In this document: positions 1-8,138 of the stretch, piece after piece
How the letters are laid out: each line of letters opens with the position of its first letter
How positions within the stretch are numbered: position 1 is the stretch's first letter
IMG/VR virus record: IMGVR_UViG_3300042448_002155
Location: 1-64,000 of that record
From: a virus
Length of the DNA: 64,000 nt
Reading direction: 5' to 3' (one strand)
Translations under genes and position numbers: made by a program
The notes under the pieces: generated by a model
Told to the model about the DNA's origin: nothing
What the model saw: the letters and a program-made list of their open reading frames with translations, nothing else
Database searches by the model: none

Positions 1-596
1 TGATTAAATACTTTTCTTTGCTCAGATAGACCATGATCTTGAATTTCAATAAAGTAATTTTCTTTTCCTACAATATCTTGCATCTTTTTAGCCGACGCTA
101 GTGCGTAGTTAAAATCATCTCTCAATAAAGCTTGAGACACTTCTCCATTAAGGCACCCAGACAAAACAATAATGCCATCAGAATGTTCCGATATGAGATC
201 ATGATCGACTCTTGGCTTAACATAATACCCTTCAAGAAAAGATCTAGAGGACATTTTAATTATGTTACTATACCCGGCATTATTCTTAGCCAAAATAGTT
301 ATATGATAAGGCCCTCTTTGCTCCCACTCATTCTTAGCTGGGCCTGATCTTTCTTCTGGATCTTTATCGAATCTTGTTTTTCTAGCTTGATAAAATTCAG
401 AACCTAGAATTGGCTTAACCCCAGTTGCTACTCCAGCATCATAAAAATCTAACCATGAATGGATGTTGCCATGATCGGTAGTTGCTAGTCCCTTCATCCC
501 AAGGGACTGCGCTCTATCTAAATACTGCTCTATCCGACCATGACCATCCAACATGGAGTAAACCGTATGGTTATGTAAGTTTGTCCAATTTTTCAC
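1..596 (-). CDS. dnaE: DNA polymerase III alpha subunit, N-terminal part (cut by window edge)
   Basis: I translated this by hand from a GTG at 596. It reads without a stop to the window edge, giving about 198 residues. The N-terminus holds the PHP-domain signature of bacterial replicative C-family polymerases: an HNHTVYS motif (residues 8-14) and a TTDHGN motif (about 39-44). These histidines and aspartate belong to the PHP metal site. The polymerase palm lies outside the window, so catalytic competence cannot be judged. The GTG overlaps the TAG of the upstream zinc-ribbon gene by one base, which implies translational coupling. It is the last gene of the replication module visible here and is very probably the phage's own replicative polymerase. 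Confidence 0.9.
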   Translation of the reverse strand, partial: MKNWTNLHNHTVYSMLDGHGRIEQYLDRAQSLGMKGLATTDHGNIHSWLDFYDAGVATGVKPILGSEFYQARKTRFDKDPEERSGPAKNEWEQRGPYHITILAKNNAGYSNIIKMSSRSFLEGYYVKPRVDHDLISEHSDGIIVLSGCLNGEVSQALLRDDFNYALASAKKMQDIVGKENYFIEIQDHGLSEQRKVFN

Positions 597-802
597 TAGA
601 TTCCTCTACTTTTATCCGAACCATCTAAGGCTCTATTTCTTATGTGACGATAAGTAATAATGACTACTCCACCACAAAACTTACAGGGCACTGACTTTCC
701 CTCTTGAGCGAATGGACTATTGTACATATACTTCTCAGGTTGATCTGATTTACATTCAGAACAAACACCGATAACTTCGTCTTCTTCATTGTTCTCTTCC
801 AT
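596..802 (-). CDS. Small zinc-ribbon protein
   Basis: About 68 residues with two Cys pairs, CSEC and CKFC, spaced as in a zinc ribbon, and an acidic N-terminus. I prefer the ATG at 802 over a GTG at 808. A GGGAGGTG ribosome site sits five to six bases before the ATG but would touch the GTG. It overlaps the 3' end of the primase gene and the start of the polymerase gene. A nucleic-acid-binding or primase/polymerase accessory role is inferred from position and fold only. No specific family is recognised. Confidence 0.7.
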   Translation of the reverse strand: MEENNEEDEVIGVCSECKSDQPEKYMYNSPFAQEGKSVPCKFCGGVVIITYRHIRNRALDGSDKSRGI

Positions 803-1997
803 GTTCACCTCCCTTGCTGAGAGCTACGTAGGCAAATCTGATTGGGGATGGCGCAGATTGCTCTTGAGTTTCCATAAATTTGTCTCCTACTTTTACCCAT
901 TTATTTCTTTTATCCAAAGAGCATTCGCCGCATCCTACTCCGGCTGCGTTTGCTCTTTCGCAAGTATAGGGTCTTCCACCAATTCCTAAGTTTCTTCTTT
1001 TGACCCAATCATTAATGTGGCTGTTAGTTTTCTCCACATTGTAGTCGTCACAGTTACTTAGTATACCGTGCAAAAATTCAATAGATTCCTGGTTGTATGT
1101 CAGGATTGAGCATAGGAATAATCTAGCCTCATGTTCTAGATACTTACTGTCAATCGCCTGTTGCCATAGTCTCTTAATGGCGGAGCAGCTTTCCAGCAAT
1201 CTTTTTGGAGTAAAGTCTTTTTCTTTTTCTTCTACCGTCTTAAAGGCAGATGACCCGTGTCTATTGAAGTATCCAATAAAATCTTTAGATCTTTCTTTAT
1301 CTATTTCTAAGTTATATGTAAACTCTCTAAACCATTCATTTGCTCTGGCATTAAATGCTTGTTCTTGTATCGTATTTTCCGACTGCTCTTTACAGTACTC
1401 CAATACTTCAGCTATTCCCTTACTTAATACCTCAACTGGAATTATATTTTTATAGAGGCCAGTGTCTTGGTGTTGACTTCCTTGTAGTCTCCACATTCTT
1501 CTTGCGTCATATACGCTAAAATCCAAAGAGGTAAGGCTAAGTTTTTCTTTTAAAGAAGTGGCAATGAATCTGAATATGTTTGGAAGATTGTTAGAAGGGC
1601 TAATACCCAGAGTAACAGCCTCACATTCAATGTGAAATCCTTTCTTGCCCGTAAAATAAACTATTATTGCGGATTTTGGAATGTACTGCAGGAGGTACTC
1701 ATATAGCTTTACGCACTCTACGTAGGATATTTCCTGGTCCTTGTTGTCAATATCAAAATACAAAGAACCTAGTCTAACTGCTTCCTCTAGGTCCTGAGAA
1801 TTATAAGACCAGACAGATGTATATAGTCCTATGTTTTTATTCTCTGCTCTAAAAGACTCAATACTATTGACGTCTATTAGAATTGGCTTATCGCCATTCT
1901 TAGAACGTATTACTCTAGAAAGAGAGGGCACATACTTAGCTATCTCTACATACTTCCAAGAAGACAAATATTTAGAGTCATCATCTGGTATTCTCAT
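786..1997 (-). CDS. Archaeo-eukaryotic-type primase (PriS-like)
   Basis: A 403-aa protein with the AEP primase pattern: a metal-binding FDID motif at about 81-84, a TGKKGFH motif at about 116-122 that matches the sGxxG-hH nucleotide-binding motif, and a downstream LDFSVYD/RRMWR segment around 158-170. The C-terminus carries clustered cysteines (YTCER...GCGEC) that could bind zinc or an Fe-S cluster. It would make primers for the phage polymerase encoded two genes downstream and act with the DnaB-like helicase encoded upstream. The ATG forms an ATGA overlap with the preceding gene. The family call rests on motifs read by eye. A primase-polymerase activity is possible. Confidence 0.82.
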   Translation of the reverse strand: MRIPDDDSKYLSSWKYVEIAKYVPSLSRVIRSKNGDKPILIDVNSIESFRAENKNIGLYTSVWSYNSQDLEEAVRLGSLYFDIDNKDQEISYVECVKLYEYLLQYIPKSAIIVYFTGKKGFHIECEAVTLGISPSNNLPNIFRFIATSLKEKLSLTSLDFSVYDARRMWRLQGSQHQDTGLYKNIIPVEVLSKGIAEVLEYCKEQSENTIQEQAFNARANEWFREFTYNLEIDKERSKDFIGYFNRHGSSAFKTVEEKEKDFTPKRLLESCSAIKRLWQQAIDSKYLEHEARLFLCSILTYNQESIEFLHGILSNCDDYNVEKTNSHINDWVKRRNLGIGGRPYTCERANAAGVGCGECSLDKRNKWVKVGDKFMETQEQSAPSPIRFAYVALSKGGEHGREQ

Positions 1998-2179
1998 AAT
2001 ATTTTAGCTTTACCCTCTTCGCAATTAATGTCAATCGTGGCTATTTTTTCTTCTATAATACTGCCAGAATGTGACCTATAGTAAATGGACTCTTTTATTA
2101 TATCATCTAGGTGCGACAGAATAAACATCCTATTAACTATTCTTATTTGTTTATTTCGAAGACTTTCTCCACTGCTCAT
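1994..2179 (-). CDS. Hypothetical small protein in replication operon
   Basis: A 61-aa protein of unknown function, rich in basic and hydrophobic residues at the N-terminus (KQIRIVNRMFILSHLDDII). Its stop forms an ATGA overlap with the primase start, so it probably is translated. The start is uncertain. The ATG at 2179 makes a 29-base overlap with the HD-domain gene, and an ATG at 2128 would give a 44-aa product. No motif is recognised. Its position between HD protein and primase suggests a replication accessory role, which is inference only. Confidence 0.5.
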   Translation of the reverse strand: MSSGESLRNKQIRIVNRMFILSHLDDIIKESIYYRSHSGSIIEEKIATIDINCEEGKAKIL

Positions 2180-2825
2180 TCATTAACTCGCTATCTTCAA
2201 TAACATTGTGAATTTTACTTGCAACGTTGTCTGCTATGTGAACAATATAGTCCATATATGTTATGGGGCAAGTCTCTGGAACCGGAGACCAAGGGCCAAG
2301 GTGACATCTTACCAGGCGCAAAATAGTTTGAGCCACATCCTCTGATATAAAAAGACTGGTTGACTGGGAGTCATTTCCGTATTCTTTATCATGCGCTTGA
2401 CACTTTGATATAAAATTACCCACCGTATAAGGATGCATCGGATCATAATTAAATGAAGTTGAATCCTCGGAAGCAATTCCTTTTGTTATGTCGTGCAGTA
2501 TGCATGCTGCAATTATTATATCTCTTTCGTCCCCTGACAACGAATAGGAATCACACAATATAGCGGCAACTCTGACTACACGCTTAGTGTGAAGAACATT
2601 GCCTCCGACATTATGTTCATCTGGCGGATGATACTTCCCAGAAAAACTAGATGGTATATTCCAAAAAATCTCTGCTTTAAGTAAGATTGATCGAACAAAG
2701 GATGCTATCGAGTCATCGTTGATTAAATTAATTTCATTTAAAAGTTCAGATAAAACTTCATTCTCATTAGAAATGATATCGCTTTTATCATCTTTTAATA
2801 TTTCATCTAATATATTTTTTGCCAT
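2151..2825 (-). CDS. HD-domain phosphohydrolase
   Basis: About 224 residues from the ATG at 2825, which shares a base with the TAA of the upstream gene (TAATG). The metal-binding pattern of the HD superfamily is complete: a histidine at about 79 (VLHTKR), the HD pair at about 111-112 (CILHDITKG), further histidines near 131 and 175 (VRCHLG) and an aspartate near 199 (IADNVAS). HD proteins hydrolyse nucleotides, cyclic nucleotides or nucleic-acid ends. The substrate here is unknown. Placement between a Cas4-like protein and a primase favours a role in nucleotide or DNA processing. An alternative start at 2870 would extend it by 15 residues into the upstream gene and is less likely. Confidence 0.8.
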   Translation of the reverse strand: MAKNILDEILKDDKSDIISNENEVLSELLNEINLINDDSIASFVRSILLKAEIFWNIPSSFSGKYHPPDEHNVGGNVLHTKRVVRVAAILCDSYSLSGDERDIIIAACILHDITKGIASEDSTSFNYDPMHPYTVGNFISKCQAHDKEYGNDSQSTSLFISEDVAQTILRLVRCHLGPWSPVPETCPITYMDYIVHIADNVASKIHNVIEDSELMNEQWRKSSK

Positions 2826-3601
2826 TATTTCCATCCATTCCATTTTGAGCAAGGCGCATCGAATGGACACTTCTTGCAGTATTGTGTTAAGCCTCTTCGT
2901 GGAACAAAGACCTCTTTAGATTCTATTGAGTCACACCAATATTCTATCGAATCTATGTCCTGTTGATTTATTTCATATTCATTAAACGATAAATTATTAG
3001 ACAATAAATCTATATATCCAAACTTGGTATTTTTTATTTTAGCTGGATGTAGATTTTTAAATGCAAGATACATGGCTGCAAAGTCCATTTGATATATGTG
3101 TCGATAATTATTTTTGTAATTAAACATTAATTTAACTACATAGTTTTCATTATCTTTTCTATATATAACATCAAATTTGTCTTCTATTCTAACGTTATTG
3201 TTTATTGTAATTATATAGTCATCATAGATAGACAAAGGTATGAGATCAGTTTGACTATATGTTTCATGGAATCTCAATAGCAATCCCGCTGCCTGCGTTG
3301 TAAGGCTCGCTGCATTGCCGTAGGCACTCTCGTGCTTTTCTGTAGCGATATCATAGTGACTAGTATCTTTTGGAAACCAAATTTTTTCCCATCTATTTAA
3401 TAAGGAGGCGTATGACGGGGTAATCCCACCTTGTTTCTTGAACCAAAAAAAATGTATAATGCTTTTAATTGTTGCTTCAAATCTAGAAGTATATATATCT
3501 CTAGAGTAAATAGTTTCTGGAAGCTTTTCTACATATCTATAATCGTATAGTCTTTCGCATGTCTGAAAATCTTTAATTGAATTTACATTAAGGTTGATCA
3601 T
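2825..3601 (-). CDS. Cas4/RecB-like PD-(D/E)XK family protein with Fe-S cysteines
   Basis: 258 aa from the ATG at 3601, which overlaps the helicase TGA (TGATG). The N-terminus has the Cas4/RecB-type SIKDFQTCERLYDYRY segment with a cysteine at 15. The C-terminus has three more cysteines at about 242, 245 and 251 (YCKKCPFDAPC), which matches the 1+3 arrangement that holds a 4Fe-4S cluster in Cas4 and AddB. The nuclease core appears as D144, then NYK at 161-163, then a Q-x-x-x-A-MYL helix near 171-178. The usual acidic residue before the lysine reads as Asn, so catalysis may be weakened or lost. A role in DNA end processing or recombination is the likely family function. Confidence 0.75.
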   Translation of the reverse strand: MINLNVNSIKDFQTCERLYDYRYVEKLPETIYSRDIYTSRFEATIKSIIHFFWFKKQGGITPSYASLLNRWEKIWFPKDTSHYDIATEKHESAYGNAASLTTQAAGLLLRFHETYSQTDLIPLSIYDDYIITINNNVRIEDKFDVIYRKDNENYVVKLMFNYKNNYRHIYQMDFAAMYLAFKNLHPAKIKNTKFGYIDLLSNNLSFNEYEINQQDIDSIEYWCDSIESKEVFVPRRGLTQYCKKCPFDAPCSKWNGWK

Positions 3602-5061
3602 CAATCAAATCCTTCTCCACTTAATAGGTTTTGTAAGTCTGTTTCATCAGAATATGAATTCTTAGAAACATGTTCATATTCTTCATATATTTTCTTTTCA
3701 TCATTATATCTAACTAGAGGTGGATCATACATGAATGCAGATCCAGTAATTCTATTCTTAGGTATTTGTAGTTGCATTACGTGCTCATCCTCAGTTTCGT
3801 CATTTGATGCCAGACGTTTTTCTGTAATGAAAATAGTTACTGCACACTTTTGCTGAATAGCGAGAGATCCACCAGTATCTGACTGTTGAACAACTTCTCT
3901 TTTTTCTTTCATTCTATTTGAGTTCTCTTGTGCCGTAATGATTAGCGCACAGTTCATGTCTCTAGCTAGCTTCTCTAGGCGAACCATCATCTCTTCGAAT
4001 TCACCCCAACGTGGCTTGCCTTTGCCTGCGCCTCTCGTAAACATTGACTGAATTGTATCGATAATTAAAACATCAGGAATTTTATCTCCATGACCTATTA
4101 AGTCTCTTAACCAAAGTTCAAGATCTTCAAAATAAGGTGTGTCCGGATCATGGCGAACCATTAAGCGATCTCCCCATTCTTCAAGCTTAGCCTTGAACTG
4201 ATTCAAGTATCCCTGCTTTTCAGTTTCTGTCCATTTGTCTGATTCTGAATAAACATTCTTGCCAATAATTTGGGTCATTAATATTCTTTCCCAGTGACCA
4301 GTGGCTTCCTCAAAGTTAACAAAGAGAACCCTATGTCCAGTATCTAGCCAATGATTCGCTAGGCACTTTGCGAACGTACTTTTTCCCTTGCCTGAGGCAG
4401 CTATGATGGCGTGTACGGCGCCCTTGAAGAACCCACCATCATCTGTATACCCCATAGCCCTATTTAGGGATTTAAACTGAGTAGACATGAAGTTAGGGAT
4501 ATCCAGAAGACCATCTACTCTGCCAAGAATGTCATTAGCAGTTGTGAGCTTATCCAGCGGATTGTATTTTATTGAATTTTCTAATTCTTTAATTTGAGAT
4601 GTTACTTCATTTATTCTTTGTACATCTTCTATTGACTTCAAGCCTTTTTTATTTAGAAGCAGCTGCAGCTCGTGTAGGTAATTAATTTGCTTGCGCTTAT
4701 TAGCCTTATGCTTGAGCAGCTCTAAGACGGACTCTCTACTAGGTGTGTCGACACTTAGAATGTAGTCCAGCATGATTGATATGCCAGCACCGCCGCCTAG
4801 GGCAGAATAAATATCTGTTTCACTTTCTAGCCAAGATTTAAAAGCTATTGGATCAACTATCTCCAGATTAGTGGCCCTATGGAAAGATAATAAAGCTTCA
4901 TAAAATTCATGAGTTCCCTTTTCGCCATGTATCAATCCGACTATATCGGTTGGTAAATTGTCATTAAAAAAGGCTATTGCCCCATGCTCTTTTAGGCATA
5001 GGGCAAAAGCCTGATACTCTAATGGTGAATTTTCTGACTCAGAGATTTCTTCTATTGTCAT
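3601..5061 (-). CDS. DnaB-like replicative helicase
   Basis: About 486 aa from the ATG at 5061 (a TTG at 5064 is the alternative). The N-terminal 110 residues look like a DnaB N-domain. After a helical linker there is a RecA-type ATPase with Walker A SGKGKST at about 223-229, Walker B LIIDT at about 332-336, and a TAQENSNR segment plus a SDTGGS motif near 396 that fit motifs H3/H4 of DnaB-family proteins. It would unwind DNA at the phage fork. It sits between an endonuclease-like gene (22-base overlap) and the Cas4-like gene. No intein or other insertion is visible. Confidence 0.9.
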   Translation of the reverse strand: MTIEEISESENSPLEYQAFALCLKEHGAIAFFNDNLPTDIVGLIHGEKGTHEFYEALLSFHRATNLEIVDPIAFKSWLESETDIYSALGGGAGISIMLDYILSVDTPSRESVLELLKHKANKRKQINYLHELQLLLNKKGLKSIEDVQRINEVTSQIKELENSIKYNPLDKLTTANDILGRVDGLLDIPNFMSTQFKSLNRAMGYTDDGGFFKGAVHAIIAASGKGKSTFAKCLANHWLDTGHRVLFVNFEEATGHWERILMTQIIGKNVYSESDKWTETEKQGYLNQFKAKLEEWGDRLMVRHDPDTPYFEDLELWLRDLIGHGDKIPDVLIIDTIQSMFTRGAGKGKPRWGEFEEMMVRLEKLARDMNCALIITAQENSNRMKEKREVVQQSDTGGSLAIQQKCAVTIFITEKRLASNDETEDEHVMQLQIPKNRITGSAFMYDPPLVRYNDEKKIYEEYEHVSKNSYSDETDLQNLLSGEGFD

Positions 5062-5695
5062 CAATTTTAGAACCTTTTATTTTTCTGTATAGACTTTTTC
5101 TATACTCAGAGTTTTTCTTTTTTGCTTCGTTGTAGAATGGATTGTCTGTAAGTGATTTTTTTTGCTTCTTATCAGAGATATAATCACTAGACCTAATTGC
5201 CTCTAGCATTCTATTATACACGCTATCTTCAGTTAGGGAGTCGTTATAGCGGAAAACTATTAGAGCAATACCGTTATCTTTACAGTATTGGACTTTCTTT
5301 TCATCTCTTTTTTGGGCTTCTTCAAACTCATATTTAGATTCAAAAAATCTACTAGTGTAAAAAAAATGCTGACGCCCATGATATTCTGCCGCCAGCTTAT
5401 ATGAGGGACAGTAAACATCAAATCTTAGTCTATCATCAATGTGATATTCATTTACTATTTCTTCACCTGGAAGAATTTTTTGCATGATCTGAGTTAGGGC
5501 TGTTTGACCTCTAGACATTTTTTTTCTAGACTCTTTCAACCAAGACAAACCTAATTGATTTATCTTTTTGTTAACTTCGTTAACTGAAACATCTAGCTGT
5601 CTAGCTATTGCACTAATTGATGAATTTGTCTCTAGTAAAAGATCAATCAAAAACTGTACATCGTCTTCTTCTAGCTTATTCTTTTTATCTTTCAT
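5039..5695 (-). CDS. VSR/DUF559-like endonuclease with N-terminal helix-turn-helix
   Basis: 218 aa. Residues about 10-55 resemble a helix-turn-helix (ISAIARQLDVSVNEVNKKI). Residues 90-150 resemble a PD-(D/E)XK core of the very-short-patch-repair/DUF559 kind: RFDVY (D93), AAEYHGRQHF (E104, Q109, H110), an R-D-x-K-K helix (130-134) and a strand ending LIVFRY. The C-terminus is Lys/Arg-rich. The start forms an ATGA overlap with the upstream gene. It could serve in DNA repair or recombination or be a free-standing homing-type endonuclease. The sequence cannot separate these options. Confidence 0.65.
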   Translation of the reverse strand: MKDKKNKLEEDDVQFLIDLLLETNSSISAIARQLDVSVNEVNKKINQLGLSWLKESRKKMSRGQTALTQIMQKILPGEEIVNEYHIDDRLRFDVYCPSYKLAAEYHGRQHFFYTSRFFESKYEFEEAQKRDEKKVQYCKDNGIALIVFRYNDSLTEDSVYNRMLEAIRSSDYISDKKQKKSLTDNPFYNEAKKKNSEYRKSLYRKIKGSKIDDNRRNL

Positions 5696-6333
5696 GCTAC
5701 TGGCTGAGGATATGTAACCTTACTCAAACTAAGTGTTTTACCAAAATCTATGGTTGACATATTTAAGTTGTCCCATATTTTTGACATTAAGGCTAGACCT
5801 AATACTCCACAGTCCATAATGCAATAGTCAACTCCACCTTCAAACTCTGCAAGTTGTGCATATATGTTATCAATTTTTTCATAATAATTAGTATAAGCTA
5901 CGTTGATAATGTGGGTATTGTTTCCAAAGTGTTTTTGAATTATCTTTTTATCATGAAAAGTAATAACAACACTAGGTGTATTCTTAATGTAATAATTGAC
6001 TGTTGAATTATATATCTCTTTATTATTCATGTAATAATATTCAAAGATATTAGAATAGTAATACTCTCCATTTTTGTGAAGGCCTATCTTGTAATGCTTG
6101 CCGTCTTCAATGTCAGATACTAGCGAATGCGAAATTGCTTTCATTACATTTGGATCTGTATTCTTCAATGATGAAACTACGTTTTTTGCAAAATGACTTG
6201 GAAAAGAATTGTCCGAGTTTTTGCTTAAGGCAATTATTGCTGATTTTGGAACATTGATGTATGAAAATTTTTTCTTCTTTTCCATAGCAGATGTTAAGTT
6301 GATGATGGACTGTGTTTGATTTAAAAATGTCAT
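5692..6333 (-). CDS. Possible GT-D-type glycosyltransferase
   Basis: 213 aa. The start at 6333 has an AGGA ribosome site. The layout recalls GT-D (DUF1792-like) glycosyltransferases: an N-terminal segment, a central PSVVITFHDKK strand, a HIINVAYTNYYEKID stretch, a strand-helix unit DYCIMDCGVLGLALMSKIW, and a closing MSTIDFGKTLS that resembles the conserved D-x-G element of that family. The similarity is by eye and moderate. Its neighbour upstream is a clear GT2 enzyme, which supports a sugar-transfer role on phage DNA, virion or host glycans. It could be an unrelated phage protein. Confidence 0.45.
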   Translation of the reverse strand: MTFLNQTQSIINLTSAMEKKKKFSYINVPKSAIIALSKNSDNSFPSHFAKNVVSSLKNTDPNVMKAISHSLVSDIEDGKHYKIGLHKNGEYYYSNIFEYYYMNNKEIYNSTVNYYIKNTPSVVITFHDKKIIQKHFGNNTHIINVAYTNYYEKIDNIYAQLAEFEGGVDYCIMDCGVLGLALMSKIWDNLNMSTIDFGKTLSLSKVTYPQPVA

Positions 6334-6342
6334 ATTTTCCTA

Positions 6343-7035
6343 TTAAATTCCAAACGTTCCCCAGTCAATTAAGACTGGGTTAGTGTCCAATATTGAGTTG
6401 ATATGGCTAAGGTTATGAAACTCTCCACCATCTATTTCTGTATATCTTTCATGCTTTATCTGCTTATCTTGATCTAAGATGTAACCTAGATGTTGCATTA
6501 CTAGCTTAGAGTCTTTCCAAAAATTACCTTGTCTCATCCAGTCAGCTACATAGGTAGGTTCCGAACCGCAAGCCAGTTTTCTATTTGCAAATCCGCCACC
6601 CTCTACAAATCTAAAAATTCTAGAACTATTATTTGGCGCCCAAAGCTTGTCTACTCGATACTGGTTTTCATTCCACATATGATAAAATCTTACATTAACT
6701 ACATCCTGCGGAGATTGACCTAGTACTGTTCTGATGTCAATATTTTCCAAGTGAAAAAGTTTTTCATCACAATCAATTGCAATAATCCAATCACCTTTTT
6801 TGGCGAACTTTTCCATATTGCCCCAGGCATATGCTCGAAGCTTACCTTCGTGAACTTTAAATAGTGGCTCTGGCGACTGAAAAACTTCTGCGTACTTTGC
6901 AGCTATTTCAGGAGTATTATCAGTAGAGCAGTCGTCTGTGAAAATAATTTTGTCAACTTGACTGCTAAGTTTTTGAAGAACATCTTCTAAGAATCTAGAA
7001 GATTCATTGCGGCCTATCATTTGTGCATAAATCAT
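6343..7035 (-). CDS. Glycosyltransferase family 2
   Basis: 230 aa from the ATG at 7035, which follows an AGGA ribosome site at good spacing. A longer reading to 7083 would start inside a terminator hairpin and is rejected. The GT-A fold signature is clear: an N-terminal MIYAQMIGRNESSRFL strand, FTDDCSTDNT (about 33-41) for nucleotide-sugar binding and an AIDCDEK DxD-type metal motif (D88, D90). The acceptor is unknown. It is the first gene after the terminator at 7056-7086, so it needs its own promoter or readthrough. It groups with the GT-D-like gene downstream and a second GT2 gene at 8539-9330. Confidence 0.85.
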   Translation of the reverse strand: MIYAQMIGRNESSRFLEDVLQKLSSQVDKIIFTDDCSTDNTPEIAAKYAEVFQSPEPLFKVHEGKLRAYAWGNMEKFAKKGDWIIAIDCDEKLFHLENIDIRTVLGQSPQDVVNVRFYHMWNENQYRVDKLWAPNNSSRIFRFVEGGGFANRKLACGSEPTYVADWMRQGNFWKDSKLVMQHLGYILDQDKQIKHERYTEIDGGEFHNLSHINSILDTNPVLIDWGTFGI

Positions 7036-7050
7036 TATTGTCCTAAGGGT

Positions 7051-7086
7051 AAAAAAGATTGAGGGGAGAGACCCCCCCCTCAATCT
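7051..7086 (-). terminator. Rho-independent terminator
   Basis: The stem AGATTGAGGGG (7056-7066) pairs perfectly with 7076-7086 over 11 bp with an 8-base loop. Read on the minus strand, it is followed at once by six T residues (complement of 7051-7056). It lies 26 bases after the stop of the 7113-7307 gene and ends 16 bases before the start of the next gene, so it probably ends transcription of the upstream unit. The opposite strand lacks a T tract. Confidence 0.9.
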
Positions 7087-7112
7087 AAATTGAATATGAT
7101 ACGAAGGTTATT

Positions 7113-7307
7113 TCAGTTAACTAGTTGTTCGCGAGCTTCAATAGCAGAAATTCGCTCGATCTCTACATCGCTGCAGATGAGTTCTCCGGAAATACCAGAA
7201 GTACGACGACCGTTGCTCATTGCAATTTTTTGAGCTTCAGCCTTATTGTTTGCCTTGACTACTGATGTTGTTGTTACTGTGAAATACTTGAACTTATTGT
7301 CTGACAT
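7113..7307 (-). CDS. Small basic protein, likely strongly expressed
   Basis: 64 aa, unrecognised. The N-terminal half reads FKYFTVTTTSVVKANNKAEAQKIA, a strand followed by an amphipathic helix. Expression features stand out: an AAAGGA ribosome site, codons richer in G+C than neighbouring genes (many CGN Arg and GCN Ala codons), and a strong terminator just downstream. Many phages carry small abundant proteins of this style, but no function is known to me. It lies between the deoxyribosyltransferase-like gene (16-base gap) and the GT2 gene. Confidence 0.75.
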   Translation of the reverse strand: MSDNKFKYFTVTTTSVVKANNKAEAQKIAMSNGRRTSGISGELICSDVEIERISAIEAREQLVN

Positions 7308-7323
7308 TTTAGTCCTTTCTAGA

Positions 7324-7728
7324 CTAATTTGATGGATAATTGACTGCGATATATTCTATCGCATCTTGCATTGATGGTGCAAGCTTTGTTGCCATGTATT
7401 TTAGATAGACTCTATTTTTATTGGAGTCACAGCAAAAAACAACTGCTGGCTGATTATTAAACTTAGCCCAAGCTAACTCAAAATCAGTACCTATATACGC
7501 GCGATCTTGTAACATATATTCTACCAGAATGATATCTGCTCTGCGTTGCATGAAAAGATTTTTTTCAACAATTTCTTCCGGTGTTTCGTAATCTTTATCA
7601 GCGATATTCATTGGATCCAATACGTCATAGCCTGCAAGGTGCAAAGCTTTTGTTGCAGACTTGCGCCAAAAACGACCATAGTCTTCAACTCCTTCTATTG
7701 CTCCGGAAAGAAATACTTTAAGAGGCAT
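7324..7728 (-). CDS. Nucleoside 2-deoxyribosyltransferase-like protein
   Basis: 134 aa. The start at 7728 has AGGAG six bases before. The family pattern is visible: MPLKVFLSGAIEG at the N-terminus, a DVLDPM segment near 35-40, a RADIILVEY strand (D65) and GTDFELAWA (81-88) with the glutamate (E84) that corresponds to the family's catalytic nucleophile. These enzymes move deoxyribose between bases or cleave deoxynucleoside monophosphates. With dCMP deaminase, ThyX and RNR nearby, a role in nucleotide salvage or base remodelling is likely. The substrate cannot be told from sequence. It overlaps the upstream gene by 11 bases. Confidence 0.8.
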   Translation of the reverse strand: MPLKVFLSGAIEGVEDYGRFWRKSATKALHLAGYDVLDPMNIADKDYETPEEIVEKNLFMQRRADIILVEYMLQDRAYIGTDFELAWAKFNNQPAVVFCCDSNKNRVYLKYMATKLAPSMQDAIEYIAVNYPSN

Positions 7729-8137
7729 ATGCTACTCCTGGCCAATAGTATTCTAAATCAATTGGTTCATCGAAATATTGTGAATAGTATGAAAAATCTT
7801 TACGAAGAAGATTTGACCTATGTGATCTATGAAACTCTTCATTTCCAAACCATGCTGGCATGACTACTGAGTTTGGTTCTATTTCCTCAAGGGACATATT
7901 ATTCTTATATCCTCTACGGGACCATTCGCGGATAGTCATATTCTGATACAACTTTAAAGCGGATTCATAACCGGTCCACATTAATGTAACCGGATGATTT
8001 CGCCAGCCTTTTGTAGGCGTTCTTTCTAGCAGTATGTTAAGAACCTGATATGTTTCAACGCGTTGCTTTCCAAGACGACGGTAATCTAATGTTTCTACAG
8101 ACTTTTTAAAATCTGCATATGGTAGAAATGTCTGCAC
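7718..8137 (-). CDS. MSMEG_6728/pyrimidine-dimer-glycosylase-like family protein
   Basis: 139 aa, starting at a GTG (8137) preceded by AAGGA. The N-terminus MQTFLPYADFKKSVETLDYRRLGKQRVE and the middle GWRNHPVTLMWTGYESAL are hallmarks I associate with the MSMEG_6728/Pyr_excise family. That family is related to pyrimidine-dimer DNA glycosylases and is common in actinobacteria and phages. The conserved L-D-x-R-R-L-G-K-Q-R block is intact. A DNA-repair role is a family-level guess and not demonstrated. It lies one base after the SNase-like gene and overlaps the deoxyribosyltransferase-like gene. Confidence 0.75.
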   Translation of the reverse strand: MQTFLPYADFKKSVETLDYRRLGKQRVETYQVLNILLERTPTKGWRNHPVTLMWTGYESALKLYQNMTIREWSRRGYKNNMSLEEIEPNSVVMPAWFGNEEFHRSHRSNLLRKDFSYYSQYFDEPIDLEYYWPGVAYAS

Positions 8138-8138
8138 T

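Noticed and set aside
3601-5061. Intein or intron in the helicase or RNR genes.
   Set aside because: Both proteins run at normal family length with motifs at normal spacing.
7036-7083. N-terminal extension of the GT2 gene to 7083.
   Set aside because: It would be encoded by the terminator hairpin and lacks a ribosome site. The ATG at 7035 has AGGA and matches the usual start of the fold.
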